Source: Pyxicephalus adspersus
Lineage: Eukaryota; Chordata; Amphibia; Anura; Pyxicephalidae
Direction of reading: 5' to 3'
NCBI RefSeq assembly: GCF_032062135.1
Contig: NC_092860.1
Location: 128,298,625-128,362,624, forward strand
Length of the DNA stretch: 64,000 nt
The position numbers were made by a program, and so were the translations under genes. This document shows, in pieces, positions 35,736-47,547 of this stretch. The notes below the pieces were generated by a model, which did not search any database, was not told where the DNA came from, and saw nothing but the letters and a program-made list of their open reading frames with translations. Each line of letters starts with the position of its first letter. Positions within the stretch are counted from its first letter, which is position 1.

Positions 35736-37597
35736 AAAACAACCTAGTTAAACATGATGTTAAAAATGATGCTGACAAACAAATATAATACATAATAAAA
35801 ACAGATCTTGTAACATTGATTTTGAATTTGTATATATATATTTATTTAAGTTTTACAAACACTTTTCTTTAATACAACAATACTAATTTACTACTATAAA
35901 GTTGAAAGAGATGAACACTTTGACAAGGACTTGGGTCTACAAATAATTATTTTAGTTTGAATTCATATTCTGCAATTCTTTGATATATTATGTTTCTTAT
36001 GAGGATGATTAATGATGTCAGTAATGGATTTTTAGTAGTAATTAATTTATTTTGAATACATTTCAAGCATGGAAGAAATGTAACTTTAACTCTGGATGTC
36101 TTTGCTGAAAGATGATGGTGTCATTTAGTAAACTAGAATTCAGGTAATAAATGGGCCAGACCCCATGTTATCAAGATGTTTATCTGTAAAGAAACGTAAA
36201 ATAGATAGAACTCAATAAAAATTATGAAAATGCATTGAGTCTCAAAAAATATACAGGTACACAATTAACCAATGTACACATCAATGTGAGCTCAACAAAA
36301 TTCAATGTACTCATTATTGTTGATAAAAGACACTGAAACATATATTCATATAGGATAATTATTTAAAAATAATAGATTTTATTTGGTTACTACATGGAGG
36401 GTTGTAGAATCACATGTATAAAGCAAATGTCCAGGAGAGGGAAAGAATATAAAGTTGAGGAAAAAGTTAAGTTATAACAATCGGAAATGTGTGTTTGGTG
36501 GGGAGGCTTGTTAGGGAGCCTGGAAGGGAACCACGTTTCTGCTTTCTCCGTCCAAAGATGTCAACAGGAGGATCAAACTATATAAACTATATAACACGGG
36601 CCTAAAATATGTATTAGTCCAAACTGGGCTAATATCATCAATCAGTGATTCTATAGTAAGTTAGGTGGTGCAAAGTATAGTGAGATAGCTTAGTCACAGG
36701 ACATGGACACAGGGACATGCCTAATGGACAAGGAGCAAGGTGCCTGAACTTTTGCAGCCTTCAAAGCAGCTAAGATAATAGGAAGTCAAAATTTAGAAAA
36801 TCTAGATTTTAGAGATTCTAGCCAGAGCATTAGCTGAACAAAACAACAAGTTTTAGGAGTTCTCTAGTGAATATCAATAAGTCGAGCTGTGAAAAATGCC
36901 AGACCAAGCCATTATTCCTGTGGGATGATTCTGGGACTCATGTATGGGTGGGGAAGAAGTTGTGAGTACAATGAGAAAATAAGGCTTTGTGCATGGAGGT
37001 CTTCCTAATAGGTCTGATCAAACTCTGTAACTGTAAAAACAAGTTTTTTTTTTTATTTTATGAAGGGATAATTCTATGTAATTCTGAGTTTGAAAAACTA
37101 TGCAATCTGACAATCACAACAAGAATCAAAGTCAATGCCATTTATAGGGAATTAAATTTCCGAGCAACATAAAAGCAACATAAAAATGAGCATTTTACTC
37201 TCTTATTAGGTATCACCATTTCTGGAAAATATGTTGGAGCCTTGGGGAAAGCAAAATTATGGTTTTGTTTTGAAGGCCACAATGAGCAGTTTGAAAGCTT
37301 GTCTGTTCTGCAATAAAGCACCTTCCTGATCGCAATTTCTTTGAAAAAGGGGTTTAGCTTTAACACAGTTGTCTATATGCTTTGACAAAGCTTAACTCAT
37401 ATGGTCAATATTAGGTGCAGTATACCGAATGATACCAAAGAGCAAAGAGTAATTACTTTTCTCTATTACTCTACTTTACATTTCTACTCATTATCACATT
37501 TTTTTAGGCAGAATGACTGATTGCACAACTGGACAGCCCAATTAGAATATCTTCAATGACATTGCAAAGATGTGCAAGTATACATGAGACATTACAT
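35736..37597. other. Unassigned AT-rich sequence
   Basis: No gene or repeat match. The short frames at 36987 and 37142 have no domain. Confidence 0.3.
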
Positions 37598-37911
37598 TTA
37601 ACCTTCCTGGCGGTATTCCCGAGTGTGGCTCGGGATGGATTTTCTATGCAAAAAATTGTAACCCTGAGCCACACTTGGGGTGGCATTTACGGGGAGGTTA
37701 AAACTCCTACCTTGTTCCAAGTTCCACCACCTCCAGTGGTGCTCGCAGTGTCCTCCATTGATGTCGGCGTCTTCTGCTGATGCTGGCCGAGCATCTGGGC
37801 AAGCGTGTAAACGTTGGGGATGCGAGTCTAGATGCTGGCTGGGCATCTACTCGCGAGTGCGTGCCTGGAGGGCATTTTTAAATGTACTGCTCATACCGTG
37901 AGGGAGGTTAA
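37598..37911 (+). mobile_element. piggyBac-like element, family 1 (copy C)
   Basis: TTAA ends at 37598-37601 and 37908-37911. The left end is TTAACCTTCCTGGCGGTATT and the right end AGGGAGGTTAA. Inverted CCGAGTGTGGCTCGGG and GAGCCACACTTGGGG lie inside. Only 314 bp, the shortest copy. Confidence 0.8.
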
Positions 37912-37926
37912 TCAGTTTTCAATAGG

Positions 37927-37929
<3 letters not shown>

Positions 37930-37976
<47 letters not shown>
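37930..37976. repeat. (TA)n(CA)n microsatellite
   Basis: About 32 bp of TA followed by about 14 bp of CA. Confidence 0.95.
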
Positions 37977-38719
37977 TCCAGTATTTGGACGACTCCTAGA
38001 TATCAAGGGGGCTTCCCCGTTGCTTGTGTGCAGAATGGAGGCTTGACTTGCATGACTTGCAGCGGAAATCCTTTGCTAAACACAGCTTTGAGGGTTTTGA
38101 GGTTTTGAGTTTTTTTTTTTTTTTGCTTTGTTTGTGATTAACTCACAGTAAGGATTTTATACAGTTTTAATATGAAAATTATATATTTTATATAATAGTA
38201 TATTTTTCTCTACCATTTTTTTTATCTGTCTGCTTATCCATCTATCTAAGTATGTTTTATTTCAAGTGATTTTGTTGGCAGATGGGTTCAATTCAGATCA
38301 CCAAACACTATGTTTTAAATTAATCAAGTGTCTGTAATTAAATTCCTTTCTCTGTAGGCTTTGAAGCTTCTACTTTTTTAATTAAAGGGAATTTGCTTAC
38401 CAAGCATAATTTTCCCTTGTAGCTATTGTAGTATCTTGATGAGTCTTAAATAGCAAAGAAAAAAAAACTTTGATTTTCTCATTAACTTTGGTATCTGTTG
38501 TGACATGTCAATCTAAAACACAACTCATAAATTAAGTGTCCCCCTTTAAGTTAATGATGCATAACCACCAGGTTTCTTCCTATTAAGTTTACCTATATAT
38601 TTGCTGTGAAATTCTTTGAAGCAGATTGCTGTCTTCAATAACCTGTCTTTTGCTATGACATGTTTGCTTAATAATTATCTATAATAATATAATAAAATAA
38701 TATTATATTTATATAATAT
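37977..38719. other. Unique sequence with a CNE-like block at 38270-38660
   Basis: No gene. The block includes GTCTGTAATTAAATTCC, TTTTTTAATTAAAGGGAATT and CAAGCATAATTTTCCC, dense homeodomain-type cores in nonrepetitive sequence. It could be a conserved enhancer, but this is untested. Confidence 0.2.
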
Positions 38720-39041
38720 NNNNNNNNNNNNNNNNNNNNNNNNNNNNNNNNNNNNNNNNNNNNNNNNNNNNNNNNNNNNNNNNNNNNNNNNNNNNNNNNN
38801 NNNNNNNNNNNNNNNNNNNNNNNNNNNNNNNNNNNNNNNNNNNNNNNNNNNNNNNNNNNNNNNNNNNNNNNNNNNNNNNNNNNNNNNNNNNNNNNNNNNN
38901 NNNNNNNNNNNNNNNNNNNNNNNNNNNNNNNNNNNNNNNNNNNNNNNNNNNNNNNNNNNNNNNNNNNNNNNNNNNNNNNNNNNNNNNNNNNNNNNNNNNN
39001 NNNNNNNNNNNNNNNNNNNNNNNNNNNNNNNNNNNNNNNNN
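38720..39041. other. Assembly gap (322 N)
   Basis: Run of N bases. The flanking sequence is TA-rich on the left. Confidence 1.
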
Positions 39042-39505
39042 CAAACTATCTTGAATTGCAGTAAATGCTGTGTTTTTATATAGTATTGTATGAAATTACT
39101 GGCTGCACATTCCAGAATAAATTATTTTGAACAGATTTAATAGTAGACATAAACAATCATATGAATAACTAATCAGCATGTTTTTTCTTCTTTATATCTG
39201 CACAGTCTAGCTTTTGCTGTTGGATCAAGAAGCAACAGTATGTTTTTTAAAGCAAACTTTGTGCAAACTATTTCCACACAAAAACAGACAAAATATAACA
39301 AACAGCAAAAATAAAGCCTGGCCACTTGGATTATTTTGAATAAATTGTTTATTTTTGTTTATTATTCATGATGCATTAAAAAGCAGACCTCATATTATAA
39401 GCATTTTGAAAAAAAAAATGATTGGACATTCTTAAACATTTTAGATGGTTGTGGTCTGATTGATGTAGTTTGAAGTATATGCATCAACAGATTTATTTAT
39501 TAAAG
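39042..39505. other. No feature recognised
   Basis: AT-rich sequence without matches. Confidence 0.35.
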
Positions 39506-39710
39506 TCTGATTTATTAAAGCTGTGGAGAGGGTACACTTTCATCTGTGAAGCTGGGTGATCCAGCAAACCTGGAATGGATCTGGTCCAGAATTCAAAACA
39601 TTTGCTAGCAAATGACTTTGAAGAAATCCATTCCAGGTTTGCTGGATTACCCAGCTTCACTGATGAAAGTGTATCCTCTCCAGCTTTAGAGAGCCTTAAC
39701 AAATCAGGCC
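39506..39710 (-). mobile_element. Palindromic MITE copy 9
   Basis: TCTGATTTATTAAAGCTG to AACAAATCAGGCC. The left arm lacks the CTCCAAGG stretch. The centre is reversed (ATTCAAAACATTTGCTAG). No clear target duplication. Confidence 0.82.
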
Positions 39711-39777
39711 CAACGATGGATAAATGGCATAAATAAAGTTCACATAATAATTTAATTTCAGTATTGATTGCTTGGCG

Positions 39778-40215
39778 TAGGCTACGTCTACACATGCAAT
39801 AATTATCATTGGAAACTAACGATTAACGATCGATCGGCCGATAATCACTAACAAAAAAAGTGCACAATGACAGGCCAATGACTCACATGAACGTGTTATG
39901 TCGCTGAAAACGAATGACTGTCCCGGTGGATCGGATTGGGCGACAATCGTTCACTCTCTATTGTGTGTACGGTCATGTAGTGATGGTGGATGTTTCTGCA
40001 GTAGACTTTTTGCAGTACACGTCACTTCCTGCATTGTTAAAACCATCGTATCCAATATTTGTACCTTATTGGTGGATTATATTTGATTGATCGTACCGTT
40101 ACAGCATGTACAGAATCATGCCATATACAATCAATCAAAATAATTGTGAATATTCGTTGATCGGTCATTAATCGTTCATTTTCCAAAAATAATTATTACA
40201 TGTGTTTGTAGCCTT
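39778..40215 (+). mobile_element. TAGGCTA-family DNA element, both ends present
   Basis: The left end TAGGCTACGTCTACACATGC and the right end, reversed TAAGGCTACAAACACATG, are inverted repeats continuing into AATAATTAT. GATCGATCGGCCGAT and TTGATCGGTCATTAATCG motifs lie inside each end. At 438 bp it has no coding capacity. The superfamily is not clear because the target duplication is ambiguous. Confidence 0.65.
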
Positions 40216-41499
40216 AGATGTTCCTACTAAGGTAATATACCAGTCTAAAACTTTTCTAATGACACCAAATTATCATTTTAAATAAACAAAATTGTATTCT
40301 GTCTTGTCTATTACATCGTTAATACATCTCATCTATCTGCTAAGATTTGATAAACATTTTTTAATATTCATTTTTAATCAACCACTAGAGTTAACAAAGT
40401 TAAACAGGAAATACAATTATGATCATGGTTGTTCCTTTAAAATTCTCATAAACAATTCTAAGTCATGGAACAGTCACAACAAAGTAGTCACAATTGTAAG
40501 CTATAGCAGCAAATAATTAGGTTCAATCATGAAATTAATTGAAAAGTTTTTCGAACCTCAAGTGATTGATGTATAATTACATTTTATGCCACATACTTAT
40601 GAAAACTTGCACCAAAGAAGTTATAATAAAATCATTAGAAAAAAAAAGTTACCGGTAATAATGATGCATTTTATAGTATTAGTGGTTTATTATACTATTT
40701 TTTATTATTATTTATATTTTTGGGCACTACTTCCTTCTGAATGTGACTTCTATCTTAACTTTAATTCAATCAATAGTTTCCAGGTTAAGAATATTAATCA
40801 CTTTTTAGAAGAGAAATCAATTTTAAATAAATGAGTGAATAATTACCAGATGAATTTTAAATTAGGTAAAGCTGCACATTGTAAATGAAGGTTTAATGAG
40901 CAGCAAACAAAGTACTAAAAGTTTTAATGGCCACAGTATTTTAAATTACCTATATAAATTGCTATACTAGCATTGGTTGAGTGGAGTAAGTAATTCAATA
41001 AAGCCATCTTTCTCTTGGAAGACTGCTGTTCTTGCTGTTGTTGGCTATGCAAGTATATTTTCTAATTCCTTAAGGTATCACAAATCAAGATAACTGAAAA
41101 AAGGTATTTCACAGACTTTGTGAACAAAATATTCACACTATCTTTCTACAAGAAAAGATCCTTTTCTGTGTATGTAATTTAGGATAACAAAGTACTATTT
41201 GAAAAGCAGATTTGTTGCATAAAAACAGCAATTTTAAAACAGAAGCTGATTTATGAAGACTGGAAAGGTGGAAATTAGCACTGTAGCAACTTCTCAAGTG
41301 TTAGCTCTAATTTCTTAACTTGTTCTACAATTAAATATTCAGTAACTGTTCCACTATTGTTCTAAGTTTTCTATATAATTCTTAAAATTTCGATCATCTA
41401 AATCTCTAGATTTGGTCATTTAATCTTCCTATACCCATGTCAGTCAATGACAGGTATTTCAGTGAAAGCAGGCAGTGCCTAAGGAATATATTGCTGTGG
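40216..41499. other. Unassigned AT-rich sequence
   Basis: No gene or repeat match. Confidence 0.35.
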
Positions 41500-41745
41500 G
41501 ATGTCATATTTGGTAAATAATAAGTGTGGCCCACAGACCCCAATGATACAAGGGTCAAATATGAAGAATGAAACCCTCTCCCCCACTGACAGCCACCACT
41601 GGGCGAAGCCAGATGGTCTTTTGTTTGCCAAAGGAATAGGGTACCCTTCCTTTTTGGCAAACCATGTAAAAGAGGAGCTTTTATGAATAGGAGAAGGCAC
41701 ACACACTCACTGGCCCATGGCCTGTTCAAAAAGGTCCCAGGCCTA
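41500..41745. repeat. Possible dispersed-repeat relic
   Basis: Shares CCCACAGACCCCAA and the adjoining purine-rich stretch with 9370-9420. An inner inverted pair, TTTGCCAAAGGAATAGGG and CCTTCCTTTTTGGCAAA, suggests a hairpin. Confidence 0.35.
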
Positions 41746-43059
41746 TGCTTTTTTTAATTATTATGAACAAGCCTTTTAGAAAGGGTTAAAATATCTAATA
41801 AGATAGCACAACAGATAAAAAAACTTAATTATTCTTTACTAATATTTACCTTTGCATGGTCTAGCAGTGTCTAATTAGGATGTTCAACTAGGAATGATCC
41901 AGCATCAGCTGCTGTCATCCCTGCTAGTGCTTTTGTATAAAAGCAGTCCCACAATGTTATCTGAGGACAGCTGTTTTGAGAGCTCCTCTCCTGCATGATT
42001 GGTTGAATAAATGCAATGAAAATGTAAGCTCTGTTTTTCCAAACACCTTTGCAATACCCGAAATTTACACCTTCCAAAATAATTGCCAGCTTGGTGAATA
42101 CAGTGAAAATTCACTTTGCAAAAAAGCAACCACCTACACTGTAGAAAATTCCCCCAGGTGTATAAAATATATATATATATATATTTACACCAGAGTGTTA
42201 CTTCTCTCCAATGTTCCTGAAGAAGAAGAAGACCTGATCTGCTAAACGCATTAAAAGTTGGCTGTATATTTGAACAAATCAGCATAGAGGACCTATAATA
42301 TTGTATGTGGTTAAATTTCAACCCTATTTACAGTTAATGCTATATAATACAGTGTTCTCTTATGCTGGAAGGATCACATTGCAGTATGTAATATGCCATA
42401 TACCATGCAACAACTAAAATCTTAATGTGATGTTTTTTTGATTTGTTATTATTAAAATTCATGTTTTTATGACAAATGCAATTTTTTGATCATTTATGCC
42501 AAATTAAAAACAAATACATTTTAAATACATTTACCATTCTCCGCTCTCTGGCCAGGCTCCTACCTACCCCTCTTCTCTATGTACACCACTGGGAGACACT
42601 TATTGGCACTTCACTTGACCATGAGGACTGGCAGTAAATTTTGGACACCACAACGCATTGTATTGTTAACGCCTCCATAATTGAAAAACACTAAAAACTG
42701 TTATTGGTATGGTATATGGTGCCCAAGCAGTTGAAAAATTTGCTTCTTAATCCTCAAGAAGGTACTTCAGGAGCTATCCTACAGAAGGGTCCATGTTTCA
42801 CATCTGGTGGGATTCACATTCTGGAGAAATGTATATCAGCTAGTGTATACAGTGTTAGGCAACTCCTTTCTTAAAAACTCCTCAGAAACTCTCCTTATCC
42901 TTAAACCTTTCATGTATACAAATACTTTTGGTTGGTAACCTATCTGTTTACAGCTAAAACAGTAATTGTCAAGGTGTGGTGGTCTACTACTCCCACAATT
43001 GTTCAGGTAAACATAAGATGATGTGTTTTCTATCCATTGAAACGATGAATATAGATTTT
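41746..43059. other. Unassigned sequence with a hammerhead-like relic at 42217-42247
   Basis: Contains CTGAAGA at 42217-42223 and TAAAC at 42243-42247, with ACGCATT following, as in repeats carrying degenerate hammerheads. The intervening stem does not pair well. A TA microsatellite is at 42167-42186. The 138-codon minus-strand frame (41905-42321) has no domain. Confidence 0.25.
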
Positions 43060-43121
43060 TATATTATTATAGTTTTTGATTTCAAAATTTCTTTATTAAG
43101 GGATCAGTAAATGTAGCACCT
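43060..43121 (-). mobile_element. Probable 3' tail of the decayed L1
   Basis: On the minus strand it ends CTTAATAAAGAAATTTTGAA, a polyadenylation-type tail, directly beyond the TTAA element at 43122-43739. It is most simply the 3' end of the L1 at 43740-46575, separated by that insertion. Confidence 0.4.
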
Positions 43122-43352
43122 TTAACCTCCCTAGCGGTCTAATTCCTTCCAAATTTCCATGCAAAAAGCGGTACAATTTTTTGCATGGAAATTTCATTTT
43201 CATTGTAGGCTGTAATTCTTAGGCATATCTCACTAATATTTAATAAATTTAATGAATTTATTAATAAACTTTAAATAACAAAACACAAAAATCTGTTAAA
43301 ATAAAAAAAATATTTAAACATGTAATGTAACTGTATAGTAGCATATATAATA

Positions 43353-43390
<38 letters not shown>

Positions 43391-43739
43391 ATTATGAATA
43401 TTTCTTTGTATTGGACTCAATACAGCTATTTTGTATTGAATACAGTACAAAATTTTTTGAATTTCCCGCCAATCCTCCTGCCCGCACCGACGCATGTACC
43501 GACGTCAACAGTAAACCCCGTAGATCTGGTCTCTGCACTTCGCGGCTGGAGATTGGAAGAGCAAGACATGTCCCCAGGACCAGTGGGGACCAGCAGGACG
43601 ACAGGGGATGAGAATGGAGCAAGGTAAGTGGTATTGTTTTTTTTAGTTAAAAGCTACCCCGAGTGTGACTCGGGAATATCGCTTTTTGCAGGTAAAATCC
43701 ACCACGAGTCACACTCAGGAATACCGCTAGGGGGGTTAA
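43122..43739 (+). mobile_element. piggyBac-like element, family 1 (copy D)
   Basis: TTAA at 43122-43125 and 43736-43739. Termini are TTAACCTCCCTAGCGGTCT and ACCGCTAGGGGGGTTAA. TTTCCATGCAAAAAGCGG and TTTTTGCATGGAAATTT form an inner inverted repeat near 43150-43190. The GAATTTCCCGCC and AATACAA motifs match copy B in opposite orientation. A TA microsatellite lies at 43358-43386. No transposase frame. It appears inserted in the 3' part of the L1. Confidence 0.82.
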
Positions 43740-44143
43740 GGGCAACAAAGTATATCAAATATCGATACATCTGATCCAATTTTTACATTTTTAGATTGAA
43801 GGAAAATGAACAGTTTACAAACTTGAATAAATCAAATAGGGATAAAGACAGAAGAAAAGAGAAAACAAAAAAAAAGGTAAAGTTAAGTAAATGGCTACCC
43901 AATACTTGTTTAACTAGTTTCACAGATGTTTGTTTTCTGTAAATAATTGAGACCATCGTAATGTATTAATGTACCAAAACTTTTGGATGTTTCAACCATG
44001 CATTTCACCTTCTAAGAAAATTAGTATAATAATTGTGGGTAAGTGCAAATGTTTTCCTCATTAAACATTTTACATTTAAATCATTTATCACTTTCGAGAC
44101 ACTTGGTATTGTTGAACTTTTCCATCTTCTCGTGAGTGCAAGT

Positions 44144-44600
44144 TTAGCACTCTAAAGAACATGTACTAGGACAGTCCTTGTTTCTAAAGGTATTTCTTCT
44201 ATAATAATGTGTAACAGTGCCAATTCTGGTGAAGGCAACAAATTTACCTGTAATATCTGACATCAACATAAAAACTCTATTCCATAAAGAACAGATAAAT
44301 ATACAGTACCACAACAAATGATGTATAGTAACTACATTCCCACAACTCCTCCAACATTCATTCAAATGTTGGGTAGAAATATATGACAGTTTAGGTGTAG
44401 TAATATACCATTGGTTAATAATTCTTTGGTAAATATCCAAGTGGTCTGCACACTTTGTATTTCTATATGTATGTGTATATATGTATGTATATCTATATGT
44501 ATACAGTATTCTAAGTTCCAGTCCTTGTTCCCATTTTAACATAGGATGGATTTCATTAAAAATAGATTTTTGGTTTAAATGATTGTAGAACATTGTTATT
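44144..44600 (-). pseudogene. L1-clade ORF2 C-terminal domain (decayed)
   Basis: A 149-codon frame includes the LKWEQGLELRI segment (residues 19-29) and the end-of-ORF2 zinc-knuckle region: Cys80, Trp81, Cys84, His91, Trp95 and Cys97. L1 ORF2 proteins have this Cys/His region after the reverse transcriptase. Residues 31-45 are a TAT/GTAT repeat inserted in the frame, so the copy is not functional. It lies downstream, in the L1 reading direction, of the blocks at 44810 and 45200. Confidence 0.72.
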
Positions 44601-45060
44601 CCTTTTATCCCTAAGTATGGATTATTAAAAAAGGAATATTGAACTGTCTATGGAAAGCCTAGAGAACATTGGGTAAATATTTAAACAATGTCGTAATCTA
44701 AGATGGGTACTAAATTCCGTTATTGGAATTTCATCCATTGTAATGCTGGAAATGTTTTAATAGTTTGGAAAAAGTATAGATCTTCAATTTTGGTTATTCT
44801 TTGTCATACCATTTAAGGTGTAATTTGAATATTAGTATTCGTCTTAGGAGACTGCACATTGTTGGTATGCCAAACTTGTAATGAGGCTTGGATAGGTGGA
44901 AAGGGGTTGTCTGGTACAGGCAATCCCAGTTTTATTGCTATCAATAAATGTAAAAAAATATTTTTAAGGGATACAGATTCCATCCCCACCCACATCTTAT
45001 CAGAAAGTGGTCGCCACCAATACAAAAGTTGAGAGAGAATAGCCACATTATAATAATTAA
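44601..45060 (-). pseudogene. L1-clade ORF2 thumb/C-terminal part (decayed)
   Basis: The 77-codon frame at 44813-45046 contains SQLLYWWRPLSDKMWVGMES and NPFPPIQASLQVWHTNN. These fit the L1/Tx1 region after the polymerase domain (L..W..P..D..W...E, then NP......LQ.W). Between 44601 and 44812 the frame is lost. Confidence 0.72.
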
Positions 45061-45079
45061 AGATAATATAGTAATAATA

Positions 45080-45440
45080 ATATATAATTTAGTTTATAAA
45101 GAGCTGAGGTGGAAGCTGAAATGGAATTGCCAAATTTACCCAACATAATAGAAAATTTGCTTTCAACTCCTAAATAAAAATAGGTGACATCTGGGATTTG
45201 TAAAACATTGCGTATATTTTATGTAGTATGAGACAGAGCTAAATTTGGATAGTACCATTTAAACAGCCTTTAGAAATGTTTTTGGATTTGTGAGCATAAG
45301 GATGATATCATCCGCAAACATACTTATTTTGTGTTCTTCATTAAATGCATGGATTCCCTAAATTGTTGGCTCTGAACTGATTCATTTAGCCAAGGGTTCC
45401 ACTAACAATGTCAATATTATAGAGAATATTATATAATATT
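45080..45440 (-). pseudogene. L1-clade ORF2 reverse transcriptase core (decayed)
   Basis: On the minus strand, 45290-45345 reads HKISMFADDIILMLTNP. FADD is the catalytic motif of reverse transcriptase, binding two metal ions for DNA synthesis. Upstream, 45380-45410 gives a degraded LVEPLA segment typical of L1. Stops and shifts abound. The endonuclease domain and the N-terminal half of the polymerase are missing, so there is a large deletion between this and ORF1. Confidence 0.8.
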
Positions 45441-45469
45441 ATAAAGAAACTATCCAGGAACACATACTA

Positions 45470-45722
45470 CAGGGCGGCAAAAGCATTCAAGGGAGCGGAG
45501 CAGCTCCGCTCGTCTGATTGCTGTTTCAATCTGAGAGGAGGAGTATCGTGGCTGCATTTATGAATTGAGCTGTGACAATCCTTCTCTCAGTGAGATCCCC
45601 GGGCACTACAGGTTAGAATGAGGGCTTGCCCTCAATCTGACCTGTAGTGCTCGGGGATCGCTCACTGACAGCAAGATCCCCACGGCTGTCTTTATGAATG
45701 CAGCCATGATAATCGTCCTATA
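45470..45722. mobile_element. Hairpin-forming MITE-like insert inside the L1
   Basis: A 32-nt arm at 45594-45625 and its partner at 45628-45659 pair with three mismatches around a 2-nt loop. The similarity continues outward: CGTGGCTGCATTTATGAA (45547-45564) faces TTTATGAATGCAGCCATGAT (45691-45710). A separate perfect palindrome, GAGCGGAGC-A-GCTCCGCTC, is at 45493-45511. It interrupts the L1 between ORF1 and ORF2. The exact boundaries are not certain. Confidence 0.6.
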
Positions 45723-46434
45723 GTGATTTCCAATGAAACTTTGGAACTTCATCATCGGAAACTTCAAGGAAATTTTCATGAGAATGCCAGAGACATTCTC
45801 GCTCATGGCCATTGGTAACAATGACAGTGAGATTGATTCAGGAATTCCCCTGAACTTTATATTGTTTCTACGTGAACAGCCTTCTATGTCAGCTACTTTA
45901 GTTTTAAGCCAACCAATTTCAGCACTTTGTTCCTGATGGGCATCCACTAAATCGTTATAAGCTTGGGAAAAATCCCCCATTTTATTTTCTTTATGATCTA
46001 TTCTGTTTTCATGCCCATTTAGAGTGATATTAACTTTATCCATCATAACCAATATGTCCTGATGTAAAGAATGCTGTAACGATTGGAGCAGTTCTTTGAG
46101 CATTGATGAGGAAATATTTTCATCATCAGCTGGGAATTGTTCTAAAGTCTGGACCCTGGAAGGCCTAGCTTGCACTTCAGCAGCCCCAGGTTGTATTCCT
46201 GGAGAGCCCATTTGTCACCTCTTTAAATCTTTCTGGGGCTTGGGTGAAAGTTGTGGCAAAGATATATGTGTAGATGACTCACCCGGACTGTTAGGAGATC
46301 CTCCTGAAAGTCCTGGACTCTGCAGGAGTCGTTGGTGAAGCACAGTCCGCGCCATCTTGGGACCCACAAGTGGCTTGAGGTCTGAAAAAATAAAGTTTCA
46401 GTGGTTCTGTCTTCAACTTTATCTTCTTAGTCAT
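45723..46434 (-). pseudogene. L1-clade ORF1 (decayed)
   Basis: The start is an ATG at 46432-46434 (MTKKIKLKTEP). A frameshift occurs near 46290 and a long open frame runs from 46211. In that frame residues 36-112 form a coiled coil (heptads in MLKELLQSLQHSLHQDIL and onward). Residues 114-126 are RRNNIKFRGIPES, the start of the L1 ORF1 RRM. ORF1p is the trimeric RNA-binding chaperone that packages LINE RNA. The RRM is soon lost at the hairpin insert near 45722. Upstream, 46435-46575 may be the 5' UTR. Confidence 0.78.
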
Positions 46435-46575
46435 GCTCCTATTGCAAATGGAAGATGATAGGAAAAAAATGATCCCACCAAGGTCAGGTGTTGCAGCGTA
46501 TATTGTTGCTGTTGCCTCTCGGTGCACAGAGCTCTGTATTCAAGCGGCCATCTTGAAAGCTGGCTGGACATGCCC
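46435..46575 (-). mobile_element. Probable L1 5' UTR
   Basis: On the minus strand this begins near AAGATGGCCGCTTGAATAC, a common type of start for frog L1 elements, and leads into the ORF1 ATG. No target duplication was searched successfully. Confidence 0.5.
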
Positions 46576-47547
46576 CCCAAGTATAGATAGTTTTTAACAA
46601 TTATGGACTATTACTTGCCTGTAAACTTTAACCACTCACTTCTCTAGCTATAAGTGGCTATATTTCTAGCTCTGTTAGGTCCGCTACCCCTTTTACCCAC
46701 TGCACATGCTCCTGTTCTATTCACTTTTCTACCCCCTTTCTATATCCTTTATCTATCTCCTTTATCCTCATGTGTTTTACATATTTTCCCTGGGTTTTTA
46801 TAATTTGAAATTCAGTTAAAACACATTAGGATTGTCACCTAGCAAGTCCCTACTGTAGGAAATAAATGATGGTTTCAAATCCAAAGTTCTCAATTTTACA
46901 GCACACCTATGTCAATAAATATTGAAATAGACCACCTTACATACCTGTAAGGAATAAGAGGCTCTAATACTAAATGTAAAATACATTAGATCAAAATCTG
47001 TGTGTAATAGTTCACTCTTTGTGTAAGTAACTGAATTTAGGGTCCCTGCCTGCCGACGTCTGCTCAGTTGGTTTCTGGACAATGGACTACATATTGTATA
47101 TGGCCAGTCAGATGTGCCTTTCTTGTAGATTTTATTAAAGGTACCAGGGGCGGTGGAACATTAGCATGATTGTTGACTATTTCTGGGGGCTGCAGAGAGA
47201 AACTTTGGACAGAAAACATACAAGAAGAAGTCTCAAGGGAAGTTTTGAAGAAAAGCAAAGATGCCATTGAGTGCATGTGTAGAAACCGATTTTCTAATAT
47301 TGTTTCATTCCATTTATATTGGATGATAGTCCCGAAAATATCATGAAATCCTACATTTTAGTTTATTTAAAATATAATAATAAATACACAATGTTTATTT
47401 TTTTTAGTTATTATAGTATATATAACAAGTATATCACCGTTATATTAGGCATTGTTTGAATAAAGATCTATTCTTTCCTAGTTCAAATATGATAAAAAAA
47501 ACAAACAATAATTTCAATGAGATGTGCTTACTTTTTCACATAACTGT
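46576..47547. other. No feature recognised
   Basis: AT-rich sequence. No host gene or repeat match. Confidence 0.35.

Noticed and set aside
38709..39044. Open frame of unknown residues
   Set aside because: It consists of the assembly gap. The same applies to frames at 47456-47763.
41905..42321. 138-codon minus-strand frame
   Set aside because: It includes a TA microsatellite read as Tyr-Ile repeats and has no domain.
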